Origin: an uncultured Planctomycetota bacterium | GTDB lineage: Bacteria > Planctomycetota > UBA1135 > GCA-002686595 | Assembly: GCA_903928115.1 (NCBI GenBank) | Contig: CAIYPP010000110.1 | Coordinates: 1 to 44,203 of the forward strand | Direction of reading: 5' to 3' | DNA length: 44,203 nucleotides | Made by a program: the position numbers and the translations under genes | The notes under the pieces: model-generated | Told to the model about the DNA's origin: nothing | Database searches by the model: none | The model's input: the letters and a program-made list of their open reading frames with translations, nothing else | Shown: positions 15,388 through 24,970 of the stretch, in pieces | Layout of the letters: every line of letters starts with the position of its first letter | Position numbering within the stretch: position 1 is the first letter of the stretch

Positions 15388-17553
15388 TCACGGATCCTGC
15401 ATCCACAGGATCGAGTGCGCGAGCCCGTGGGACCGCACCTTCGCGCCGTCATCGAAGTCCCGCATCGGCTCGTCGTCGATTCCAAAGCCATTGTGCGCGA
15501 CGAGCAGGCCGTTGACGCGCATGCCGTGTGCCTCGGCGGCGTCCCAGCGGAACGCGAACAGCGCGCCCTGCGGACCGGACGCGAAGGCCAGCGGCCGCCG
15601 CGTGCGAGTCCAGACGTCGTACAGCAGCGCAGAGAGCCAACCATCGTCGAGCGCCGCGTTCCCGATGCGCCGCGTGCGGCTGAAGTTCATCTGGCCGTCG
15701 ATGCCCGGCGGATCCGTGTGGAAGAGGTGAAGCTGGCCCGACGCATCGAACGAGACGATCGGGCGCGTCGAGCAGCGCGCGCCCGCCTCGCCGCGCACCC
15801 AGCGCGTGTCGACATGCGCAAGCTGATCGCCCTCGATGTGGAAATTGGACACGCGCAGGCAGAGTGACGTGCCCTTCGCGTTCGTCGCCGTGCTCGCGAT
15901 CACGAGGTCGCCGCTCTTCGGGTCCACACCGAGCCCCACGGGGACGACGGAGGTGAGCGCCAGGGGAATCCCCGCACCCACCTCGAGTCGGTCTGCGCCG
16001 GAGAGCCAGAACGCCTCGAGTGCGCCCTCGCTCGAGCGCGTGACGAACAAGATGCGATCCCCCACGCGCGCGACGGACAGCTCACGGTCGGGCAAACCCG
16101 CGATCTCCGCACGTTCCTTGACCTCGAGCTCGTCGAAGAGATTCGCGCCCCAGCCACCGACGCGACGCGTGAGCAAGAGCCCGCGCCCCCAAGCGTCGAC
16201 GAGCAGCGGATCTTCGGTCGTGGCAGAGTCGGGCACGCTGCGCGGCTCACCCCACGCCTCGCCGCCCTTGTACTCGCGCAGGGCCACGCGCGCCTGCGTC
16301 GCGTCGAGCGTCGCGAGCCACGCGCGCTCACCGACATATGCCAGCGCAGGCGCCGCACCGATCAGCACTCCGCCGAGATCCCGTCGCTCTCCGCACGAAG
16401 TCGAGCCACCGTAGTTCACATCCGCCGTCACCGGCGTTTCCGAGAAGACTCCGTCGTGATTCCAGTCGATCCGCGTGGCGTCCGCGCCGTCGGGCTGCAA
16501 CGCGAAGCGATAGGGCGCCGAGGAGAGAAACCGCAGAGACTCCGCGGCAAACGGAAGCCGCTCGCTCAACGCGCGTTCGCGTAGCTCGAGCGCCGCGAAC
16601 CGCCCATCCGAGAGTCGGACGGCATTCGCGCTCCCGCCGAGCGAGTAGTTGTACGCGTAGTTCATCAGCGACGAATACAGCGGGCACCACGCCGGCGTGC
16701 TGTCGCCCGTGTGGGAGAGCGAGAGCTGGTGCCCAAACTCGTGCGCGAAGACCGCGAAGCCGTCCCCGCAGCCCCCCATGTCGCCCGTCTGCTGCGCCTG
16801 CCCGCCGCCGCCGCGCGTCACCTGCATCCAGTGCAGGATCCCGCGCTCCGCCGCAGGGAAGTTGAGCGCTGCGCACGCCCCCCAGTCGCCCCCAGCTTGG
16901 CGCTCGGGCAGCACGGTCGCGTCCATGCGCCACCAAAACTGCACGCCGATCGCGTCGTAGATGCGCGCCACCGACAGGAGCTCTCGCTCGAGCTTCGTGC
17001 GGTCGACACCCTCGTAGGGAGCAACCGCGCAGATCACGTCCGGCCGCGTCGGGTCGAGCTTCGCGTTGCCGCCGTCGATCCCGCGCGGAAGCCCCTCGCT
17101 TTCCCACACGTCGAGCAACCCGTCGCCGTCGCCGTCGCGCAGGCGCGGGTCACTCGGCTCGATGCGGAGCTCGAGGAACGCACCGGGCTTGCTGCAGCGA
17201 AAGCCGCGCAGGGTGTCGGCCTTCCCATCGCCGTCGAAGTCGCCGCGGGCAGAGAGCGCGTACGGAGCATCGAGTTGATACGGAGGCGGCTCCAGCGTCG
17301 GCGCGTCGTTCGGTTCTTCGGCTGCGCGTCGTTCCAGCTCTTCCGCGAGCGCGGCTCCGAACGACTCGGCGCCCTTCCAATGGCTCGTCTTCCAGCCCTG
17401 CACCGTCCGCGCCACGAGCCACGCGCCGCCGATCCGCACGCACGCATCCGCGCGCCCGTCTGCGTCCGCATCGTGCGCGACGAGCGCGTCCGCGCGCACA
17501 TCGCACGTCGCCCACGTGCGCGTCAGCGCGTCCTGTAGCGCGAAGAACAGCAT
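15388..17553 (-). CDS. metzincin-like zinc metalloprotease with FG-GAP/EF-hand-type calcium motifs
   Basis: A 721-residue protein. The zinc site HEFGHQLSLSH (H271, H275, H281; E272 catalytic) and a likely Met-turn SSLMNYAYNY (Met297) define a metzincin. The usual Gly two residues before the third His region is Ser here (HxxSxxH rather than HxxGxxH). Calcium-type loops are present at DFDGDGKADT (about 105), RDGDGDGLLDVW (about 140) and DWNHDGVFS. The C-terminal 300 residues look like a beta-propeller of data-like repeats. No clear signal peptide is seen at this start (MLFFALQDALTRTW), which is odd for such a protein. The start is 1 nt after the stop of the upstream membrane-protein gene (minus strand), so they are co-transcribed. 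Convergent with the peptide gene. Confidence 0.75.
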   Translation of the reverse strand: MLFFALQDALTRTWATCDVRADALVAHDADADGRADACVRIGGAWLVARTVQGWKTSHWKGAESFGAALAEELERRAAEEPNDAPTLEPPPYQLDAPYALSARGDFDGDGKADTLRGFRCSKPGAFLELRIEPSDPRLRDGDGDGLLDVWESEGLPRGIDGGNAKLDPTRPDVICAVAPYEGVDRTKLERELLSVARIYDAIGVQFWWRMDATVLPERQAGGDWGACAALNFPAAERGILHWMQVTRGGGGQAQQTGDMGGCGDGFAVFAHEFGHQLSLSHTGDSTPAWCPLYSSLMNYAYNYSLGGSANAVRLSDGRFAALELRERALSERLPFAAESLRFLSSAPYRFALQPDGADATRIDWNHDGVFSETPVTADVNYGGSTSCGERRDLGGVLIGAAPALAYVGERAWLATLDATQARVALREYKGGEAWGEPRSVPDSATTEDPLLVDAWGRGLLLTRRVGGWGANLFDELEVKERAEIAGLPDRELSVARVGDRILFVTRSSEGALEAFWLSGADRLEVGAGIPLALTSVVPVGLGVDPKSGDLVIASTATNAKGTSLCLRVSNFHIEGDQLAHVDTRWVRGEAGARCSTRPIVSFDASGQLHLFHTDPPGIDGQMNFSRTRRIGNAALDDGWLSALLYDVWTRTRRPLAFASGPQGALFAFRWDAAEAHGMRVNGLLVAHNGFGIDDEPMRDFDDGAKVRSHGLAHSILWMQDP

Positions 17554-17554
17554 G

Positions 17555-18421
17555 TCACGAGCTTACTTCGCGGCGCTCGCCGAGCGGAATCCCTGCCTCG
17601 CGGGAGAGGACGAGCTGGGCCATCAGGTAGAGCTCCATCGCGAACGGAAGGTAGCCCAGATAGCCGAGGATCGGCATCTCGAACACCTTCCAGAACCCGA
17701 CGTAGGGCACGTGGTAGATCCACTTGGGGTAGCTGTGGATGTTCCACATCTCCCAGAAACAGCCGCACAGAAGCCCGCCGAGCCACAGCGACGTCCAAGT
17801 GCGCCAGTCGCCGCGCACGAGCTCGTCCGTGAACGCACGACGCCCGAGCGCGAGGCAAAGGGGCTCCAGCAGGAACACGGGCCCCATCCACACGAAGGGA
17901 AAGCACTGCCGCGGCCAGAGGAGCGTCGCCGCCGTGAGCGCGACGCCGAGAAACGCCAAGCCCCAGCGATAGCTCGCGCTGTCGCCTGCGCGCGGAAACT
18001 TGGGCCCCCGTCCGAAGCGCTCGACGAAGCGGAAGCTGCGCACGAGCTCCGCGCTCTCGAAAACGGCGGGCACGACCGTCGAAAACGAGAGCGACGCGTA
18101 CAGGAAGTACTCCAGGTCGCTGAAGCGCTCGGCGCCGAGGTATTCCCAGTTGCGCAGACGCTCGTTGAAGGCCTCGAAGAGCCACCAGCTCGGCACCGAC
18201 AGCGGAAACAGCAGCACGAACGTGCGCGGCGCACGCGTGAGCAGCGAGGTGCCCGTGCGCACTTGGACGAGCCCGTCGACCGCGAGCACGTAGCCGAGCC
18301 AGAGCGGGAAGAAGAGCACGTGCGTGCTCTCGCAAATCCAGTTGAGCGGCCAAAAGAGCGCGACGAGCGCGCCGCCGACGCCCAGCGTTCTCCAGCCGCT
18401 CGCTCGCGTCGCAGATTTCAT
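17555..18421 (-). CDS. multi-pass membrane protein of unknown function
   Basis: A 288-residue integral membrane protein with about seven or eight hydrophobic segments, rich in aromatic residues and WE/WN pairs (FWPLNWICESTHVLFFPLWL, SVPSWWLFEAFNERLRNWEY, CGCFWEMWNIHSYPKWIYHV). No family is recognised with confidence. The start is set at ATG 18421; a start at 18505 would overlap the pgl stop and add 28 charged or low-complexity residues. It lies between pgl and the metzincin gene on the same strand, with gaps of 61 nt and 1 nt. The TM-embedded Glu, Asn and His residues could bind a lipid or cofactor; this is speculative. Confidence 0.65.
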   Translation of the reverse strand: MKSATRASGWRTLGVGGALVALFWPLNWICESTHVLFFPLWLGYVLAVDGLVQVRTGTSLLTRAPRTFVLLFPLSVPSWWLFEAFNERLRNWEYLGAERFSDLEYFLYASLSFSTVVPAVFESAELVRSFRFVERFGRGPKFPRAGDSASYRWGLAFLGVALTAATLLWPRQCFPFVWMGPVFLLEPLCLALGRRAFTDELVRGDWRTWTSLWLGGLLCGCFWEMWNIHSYPKWIYHVPYVGFWKVFEMPILGYLGYLPFAMELYLMAQLVLSREAGIPLGERREVSS

Positions 18422-18482
18422 GGGGCTCGAGCTTGGCGTCGCGCGCGCCGACACGCCAGTCGGCGCCTTGGGCAGCTCGGGC

Positions 18483-19166
18483 TCAGGCCGCGCGCGAGCC
18501 CGCATCGACGAACCACGTGCCGCGCAGCGCGCAGCGCGCCGGCAACGCGTCGCCGAGTTCGCCCGCGAGCGCTGCGCGCAGCGCCGGCGCTCGGTCGCGC
18601 CCCGTCGCGAGCACCAGCAGCTCGCCCGAGCTCTCGAGCACCGGTGGCGTCACCGTGATGCGGTGGTGTGGCTTGGCCGCGGTCTCGACCGCCACCACCC
18701 GCCGCTCGCGCTCGCGCAGCGCCGGCGAGTTGGGGAATAGACCGGCGAGGTGCCCATCGAGCCCGAGCTCCAAGAGCGCGACGTCGAAGCGCTCGGGCAG
18801 CCGCTCTTCGTATTCGCGCGCGACCTCTTCGTGGTCGGGTCGCTCGGCTTCGATGCGGAACGCGCCCTCCGCGCGGATGCGGATGTCGCTGAACAGGAGG
18901 TCCGCCGCCGCGTACCAGTTCGACGCGGGGTGCCGCTCGGGCACGCAGCGCTCGTCGGTGAACCAGAACTCGATCTTCTCCCACGGCAGCGCGAGCTCGC
19001 GCAGGTCGCGGTACACCCACGGTGTCTGGGGACCGCCCGAGAGAGCCAAGGTCGCGACCCCGCGCTGCTTCACCGCGGCCTGCAGTCGCTCCGCAATGCG
19101 CAGCGCCACCATGCGTCCAAGCTGTCCGGGATGAACGAGCACCAGTTCCGGTCGAGCGAGCTCCAT
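18483..19166 (-). CDS. pgl: 6-phosphogluconolactonase
   Basis: A 227-residue DevB/Pgl-type enzyme that hydrolyses 6-phosphogluconolactone in the oxidative pentose phosphate pathway. Family motifs in order: LALSGGPQTPWVY (phosphate site), FWFTDERCVPERHPASNW, and LLELGLDGHLAGLFPNSPAL with the catalytic His, then RITVTPPVL. The start is ATG 19166 because a strong ribosome site GGAGGA (19174-19179 on the minus strand) lies 7 nt upstream; the longer open frame to 19250 has none. The usual length is 230-260. First gene of a minus-strand run with the membrane protein and the metzincin. A TAGGTT hexamer at 19186-19191 may be its -10. Confidence 0.92.
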   Translation of the reverse strand: MELARPELVLVHPGQLGRMVALRIAERLQAAVKQRGVATLALSGGPQTPWVYRDLRELALPWEKIEFWFTDERCVPERHPASNWYAAADLLFSDIRIRAEGAFRIEAERPDHEEVAREYEERLPERFDVALLELGLDGHLAGLFPNSPALRERERRVVAVETAAKPHHRITVTPPVLESSGELLVLATGRDRAPALRAALAGELGDALPARCALRGTWFVDAGSRAA

Positions 19167-19279
19167 GGCGAGTTCCTCCGCCCAAAACCTACCGCACTCG
19201 ACGCGCACATGCGCGGGGCGCGCGGCAGCCTCGGCCACCGCGCGCCCCATTCGGCCTCACTCGACCGCGCAAGAACTTC

Positions 19280-22006
<2,727 letters not shown>

Positions 22007-22038
22007 GAGCGCCTCCAAAGCGGGTTTGCGGGGCAGGG

Positions 22039-22066
22039 AGTGTAGGGCCGCGGAGGGGCTTGTCCA
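22039..22066 (-). promoter_or_regulatory. sigma-70-like promoter of acnA
   Basis: On the minus strand, TGGACA (22066-22061) is followed after 16 nt by TACACT (22044-22039). The predicted start is near 22032, giving a leader of about 26 nt that includes the GGAGG ribosome site. This is the best two-box match in the window. Confidence 0.65.
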
Positions 22067-22129
22067 TCGGCGCGAGCCGCGCCGAGTCCACCGCTTGAAC
22101 CCGCGCGCGCTGCGGACGATGCTCGCCCC

Positions 22130-22696
22130 ATGTCCGGGCCTGCCCGCTCCCCTGCCCAAGCCGCTGCGGCCCACGCGCACGATCCCCGTGCCGCCGCCAG
22201 CATCCCGCGCCGTGCCGCCGCGTTCCTCTTGGACGCGCTGATCGTCTCGGTCGCGGCTTGGTTGCTCGATCTGGCCTTCCTGCGCGCCGGCTGGGCGTGG
22301 CCCAGCGAGGCCTGGCCTTGGCACCTGAGATCGCTCGTAACCGTCAGCGCACCGGCGTGGCTCTACGGCGCCCTGTTCGAAGCCTCGCCCGGCGCCGCCA
22401 CGCTCGGCAAGCGCGCCCTCGGCCTGCGCGTCGTCGACACCTACGGCAGCCGCATCTCGCCCGCCCGGGCCTGCGCACGCGCCTTCCTCAAGCTCGCACC
22501 CCTGCTCGTTGCCCAAGCCGCCCTCGCCTACCCGATCCCCGTGACCGTCTCCGGCACCGCCCCGCTGCCCCGCCTGCTCGTCGGCGCCTACGCCCTCGGC
22601 GGCCTCTACGTCGGGATCGCGATGATGAGCCTCAAGAAGCAGAGCGTGCACGACTGGGCCACCTCCGCCTGCGTGGTCCGCCGCCCGCTCACCTGA
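22130..22696 (+). CDS. RDD family membrane protein
   Basis: A 188-residue membrane protein. Family signature: IPRRAAAFLLDALIV (the Arg-Asp pair of helix 1), SPGAATLGKRALGLRVVDT (conserved loop), and MMSLKKQSVHDWATSACVV at the C-terminus (the second conserved D). About three or four transmembrane segments. RDD proteins are poorly characterised; some act in ion exchange. The N-terminal 25 residues are Ala/Pro/His-rich and probably cytoplasmic. A GATGCT hexamer ends 7 nt before the ATG. A perfect 8-bp hairpin follows the stop. Divergent from acnA. Confidence 0.82.
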   Translation: MSGPARSPAQAAAAHAHDPRAAASIPRRAAAFLLDALIVSVAAWLLDLAFLRAGWAWPSEAWPWHLRSLVTVSAPAWLYGALFEASPGAATLGKRALGLRVVDTYGSRISPARACARAFLKLAPLLVAQAALAYPIPVTVSGTAPLPRLLVGAYALGGLYVGIAMMSLKKQSVHDWATSACVVRRPLT

Positions 22697-22704
22697 ACGG
22701 GCGC

Positions 22705-22724
22705 GCCTTGCCCCTTGGCAAGGC
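22705..22724 (+). terminator. hairpin after the RDD gene
   Basis: A perfect 8-bp stem GCCTTGCC / GGCAAGGC with a 4-nt loop, 8 nt after the stop. No U-tract follows; the right arm overlaps the presumed -35 region of the tRNA-Ala promoter. Confidence 0.5.
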
Positions 22725-22731
22725 CCCCACC

Positions 22732-22752
22732 GAGCCGCTATCTTCTCCGCCC
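22732..22752 (+). promoter_or_regulatory. tRNA-Ala promoter core, identical to that of tRNA-Asp
   Basis: These 21 nt are identical to 24911-24931 (minus strand) upstream of tRNA-Asp. The core is GCCGCTATCTTCTCCGCC, with TATCTT (22739-22744) as -10, 15 nt before the tRNA 5' end. Upstream, AGGCCCC is also shared; a possible -35 TTGGCA (22715-22720) lies 18 nt from the -10. Confidence 0.65.
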
Positions 22753-22759
22753 TTCGCGT

Positions 22760-22835
22760 GGGGGCTTAGCTCAGTTGGTAGAGCGTCGCGTTCGCAATGC
22801 GAAGGTCGAGGGTTCGACTCCCTTAGCCTCCACCA
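22760..22835 (+). tRNA. tRNA-Ala (anticodon CGC)
   Basis: Full cloverleaf: acceptor GGGGGCT / AGCCTCC with one G-T pair, D-arm GCTC...GAGC, anticodon stem TCGCG / TGCGA with loop TTCGCAA (anticodon CGC, reads GCG), and T-arm GAGGG / CCCTT with loop TTCGACT. The discriminator is A22832 and CCA is encoded at 22833-22835. Confidence 0.97.
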
Positions 22836-22846
22836 CCGCCCACGCC

Positions 22847-22870
22847 CGGGCCCGGCTCACGCTGGGCCCG
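22847..22870 (+). terminator. terminator after tRNA-Ala
   Basis: A 9-bp stem (CGGGCCCGG / CTGGGCCCG, one G-T pair) with a 6-nt loop, 11 nt after the encoded CCA and followed by the T-rich TGTTCGTTCT: a rho-independent type signal. On the other strand it could also serve the pqiA-like gene. Confidence 0.75.
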
Positions 22871-22937
22871 TGTTCGTTCTAGGACCGCTCTCCCTCCGGC
22901 CGTCCGGAGCCGGACGCGAGGCCGGCCCCGAGGCTGC

Positions 22938-23435
22938 CTACCGACCCAGCTTCCGAACGAGCGTCGTCAGCACCATCGAGAGCAGGATGGCAGCGCAGAA
23001 CCAGTAGATGCCGGCCTCGGCCTTGACCTGCATCTTGTTGGCGACGATCAGAATCGCAACGGCGAAGACGTCGAGCATCGACCAGCGGCCGAGGGACTCC
23101 ATCCACGCGAGCGACTTCTCGCGCAGGGCGGCGGACGAGGGCGCCACCCAGAGCCATCCGAGCAGCACGAGCTTCGCGATCGGGGTCACGAAGGAGAACA
23201 GGAACACGATGACGGCGAGGACCGGGCTTTGGTCGTCCCACAGGCCTTTCACGCCGCCCCAGACCGTGTAGGGCACCTTGCCGAAGATCAGGCGGTCGAC
23301 GGTGATGACGGGCTCGGTGAGTCCGAAGGCCAGAGTCACCGCGCAAGCGAGGAAGAGCGCGAGGACGAGAGCGCTTCGCGTGGTCGATCCGACCGCCCGC
23401 TTCGCCGCGGCGTCTCCGAGTTCCGGCGCGCTCAC
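22938..23435 (-). CDS. paraquat-inducible protein A (PqiA) domain membrane protein
   Basis: A 165-residue protein with a single PqiA domain and four predicted membrane segments: LVLALFLACAVTLAFGLTEP, VLAVIVFLFSFVTPIAKLV, RWSMLDVFAVAILIVANK (the typical WSMLDVFVV motif) and YWFCAAILLSMVLTTLV. PqiA proteins partner with MCE-type PqiB for envelope lipid transport; no MCE gene is in the window. The start is GTG 23435, overlapping the rnd stop as GTGA (23432-23435), so translation is coupled to RNase D. E. coli PqiA has two such domains plus zinc ribbons; this single-domain form is common elsewhere. Confidence 0.85.
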   Translation of the reverse strand: MSAPELGDAAAKRAVGSTTRSALVLALFLACAVTLAFGLTEPVITVDRLIFGKVPYTVWGGVKGLWDDQSPVLAVIVFLFSFVTPIAKLVLLGWLWVAPSSAALREKSLAWMESLGRWSMLDVFAVAILIVANKMQVKAEAGIYWFCAAILLSMVLTTLVRKLGR

Positions 23436-24649
23436 CGCCGCCCTCCCCACTTGCGGCGCCGCGCCCCGCTGGCGAGCTCCGCCGGAAGCTCGCGCAGACC
23501 CTTTCGGATCACGTCGAGGAGCTCGGGCCCGAACATATGCACCTGCCACGCGAGCACGCCCTCGACGGCGACCAATGCGGCCTCGTCTCCCGGCTTGCGC
23601 TGCGCGAGCCGCGCCAAGACGTGTCGGTTGCACACGAGCGCCGAGTCGATGCCCAACCCCTCGGCGCGCTTGCGGCGCCACTCCTTCAGCCGTTCGTGCA
23701 GCTCGTACTCGAGCTCGTCGAAGCGCGGCTCGCCGTCCTTCGGCGCCGGCGCGGGCGGTCGCAGGATCGGGCCATTCTCCCGCGCCCGTCGCTGGGCTCG
23801 ATCGACCGCGCCCCACAGCCGCCGCGATTGCTTGGGCGAGACGGTGGGGATGTTCGCGAGCGCCGACTCGCTCGCCGGGCCGACGCGCGCGATGTCGACA
23901 AGCGAGTCGTTGCCGAGCACCTTGAAGGGCGGCAAGTCGAGCTCTTCCGCGACGCGCTGGCGCTCGGCGAAGAGCTCGCGCAGTCGGCTCTGCGCGTCAC
24001 CGTCGAGCGTGCGCGCGCCCTTGAGCTTGACGTAGTCGTCGGGGTTGAAGACCTGCGGCGACGGCACGAGTCGCTCGAGCCGCGCGCACTCGCCCTCGAG
24101 GATCATCAGCCGCGAGCGCGCCTCGAGTTCCGGCCGCTGCGCGTCCATCAGCTGCACGAGAAAGCGCGTGTCGAGCCGGGCGTAGCGCACCTGACGCTCC
24201 GACAGCGGTCGAGCGCTCCAGTCGGAGCGCTGCATCGACTTGTCGAGCTCGATTCCAAAGCGCGCGCGCAGCACTGCCGCGAGGCCGGGGCTCTCGACAC
24301 CGAGCGCCGCCTCCGCGATGCGCGTGTCGAACAGGTTGCGGAACTCAAAGCCCCACTCGCGCTTCAGGATCAGGATGTCGAACTCGCCGTCGTGGAAGAT
24401 CTTGGTCTTCGCAGGGTCCGCGAGCACCGCACCGAAGGGCCGCAGATCCAGCCCCGCGAGCGGGTCGAGCAGGTAGTCGCGCTCGCCGATGCTCACCTGC
24501 ACCAAGCACACCTTCTCGCGGAAGTTGAAGAACGAGTCCGCCTCGGTGTCGACCGCGATGTAGCTCGCCCTCGCGCAGTCCTCGAGCACGGACTCCAGCC
24601 CGCGGGCGTCGGTCACGAGGGTCGGCGGCGGCAGCTGGTTCAGATCCAT
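23432..24649 (-). CDS. rnd: ribonuclease D-like 3'-5' exonuclease
   Basis: A 405-residue DEDDy exonuclease with HRDC domains, acting on tRNA 3' ends or other small RNAs. Catalytic residues: D34 and E36 in IAVDTEADSF, D91 in FHDGEFDILILK, and Y156/D160 in RYARLDTRFL. HRDC-like helical regions cover about 205-290 and 320-400 (ELFAERQRVAEELDLPPFKV, then NIPTVSPKQ). The start is ATG 24649. A TACGCT hexamer on the minus strand at 24663-24668 ends 14 nt before it. The nearby tRNA genes fit an RNA-processing neighbourhood but do not prove a link. Confidence 0.9.
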   Translation of the reverse strand: MDLNQLPPPTLVTDARGLESVLEDCARASYIAVDTEADSFFNFREKVCLVQVSIGERDYLLDPLAGLDLRPFGAVLADPAKTKIFHDGEFDILILKREWGFEFRNLFDTRIAEAALGVESPGLAAVLRARFGIELDKSMQRSDWSARPLSERQVRYARLDTRFLVQLMDAQRPELEARSRLMILEGECARLERLVPSPQVFNPDDYVKLKGARTLDGDAQSRLRELFAERQRVAEELDLPPFKVLGNDSLVDIARVGPASESALANIPTVSPKQSRRLWGAVDRAQRRARENGPILRPPAPAPKDGEPRFDELEYELHERLKEWRRKRAEGLGIDSALVCNRHVLARLAQRKPGDEAALVAVEGVLAWQVHMFGPELLDVIRKGLRELPAELASGARRRKWGGRR

Positions 24650-24779
24650 GGGGGGCCGGCGGAGCGTAGCCCGCCCCGCGCAGACCGCAACCTTGGGGGG
24701 GGGCGTCTCGTCGTGACTGGGCCCTCCGACGCGGACGCCGAGATCGGGTGGCCCATGCTCGGGGGCCGCCGAAAAGCCG

Positions 24780-24813
24780 CGAGGCCCGTCGCAGGGGGCT
24801 GCGACAGGCCTCG
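24780..24813 (-). terminator. terminator after tRNA-Asp
   Basis: A 14-bp stem with 6-nt loop: plus-strand arms 24780-24793 and 24800-24813. The single mismatch on the plus strand becomes a G-U pair in the minus transcript, which then runs into CGGCTTTTCGG. This supports minus-strand use for tRNA-Asp. Confidence 0.75.
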
Positions 24814-24825
24814 GGGTGGGGGAAG

Positions 24826-24902
24826 TGGCGAGGACGACGGGACTCGAACCCGCAACCACCGGCGTGACAGGCCGGTACTCTAACCGATTGAGCTACGTCC
24901 CC
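24826..24902 (-). tRNA. tRNA-Asp (anticodon GTC)
   Basis: Minus-strand cloverleaf: acceptor GGGGACG / CGTCCTC, D-arm with TAGCTCAATCGGTTAGAGT, anticodon stem CCGGC / GCCGG with loop CTGTCAC (anticodon GTC), and T-arm GCGGG / CCCGT with loop TTCGAGT. The discriminator is G (24829), as expected for Asp, and CCA is encoded at 24828-24826. Confidence 0.97.
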
Positions 24903-24910
24903 GCCTTCAG

Positions 24911-24931
24911 GGGCGGAGAAGATAGCGGCTC
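24911..24931 (-). promoter_or_regulatory. tRNA-Asp promoter core, identical to that of tRNA-Ala
   Basis: The same 21-nt core as at 22732-22752, with the -10 TATCTT at 24924-24919, 16 nt before the tRNA 5' end at 24902. Further upstream, AGGCCCC is also conserved. Confidence 0.65.
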
Positions 24932-24970
24932 CGGCGGGGCCTCGTCTAGCCCCTTTTTCTGCCGAGCGCC

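Noticed and set aside
24936..24958. Plus-strand hairpin GGGGC / GCCCC followed by TTTTT, a perfect-looking terminator
   Set aside because: No plus-strand gene lies upstream to terminate; the stretch is just upstream of the tRNA-Asp promoter on the other strand. Kept as coincidence.
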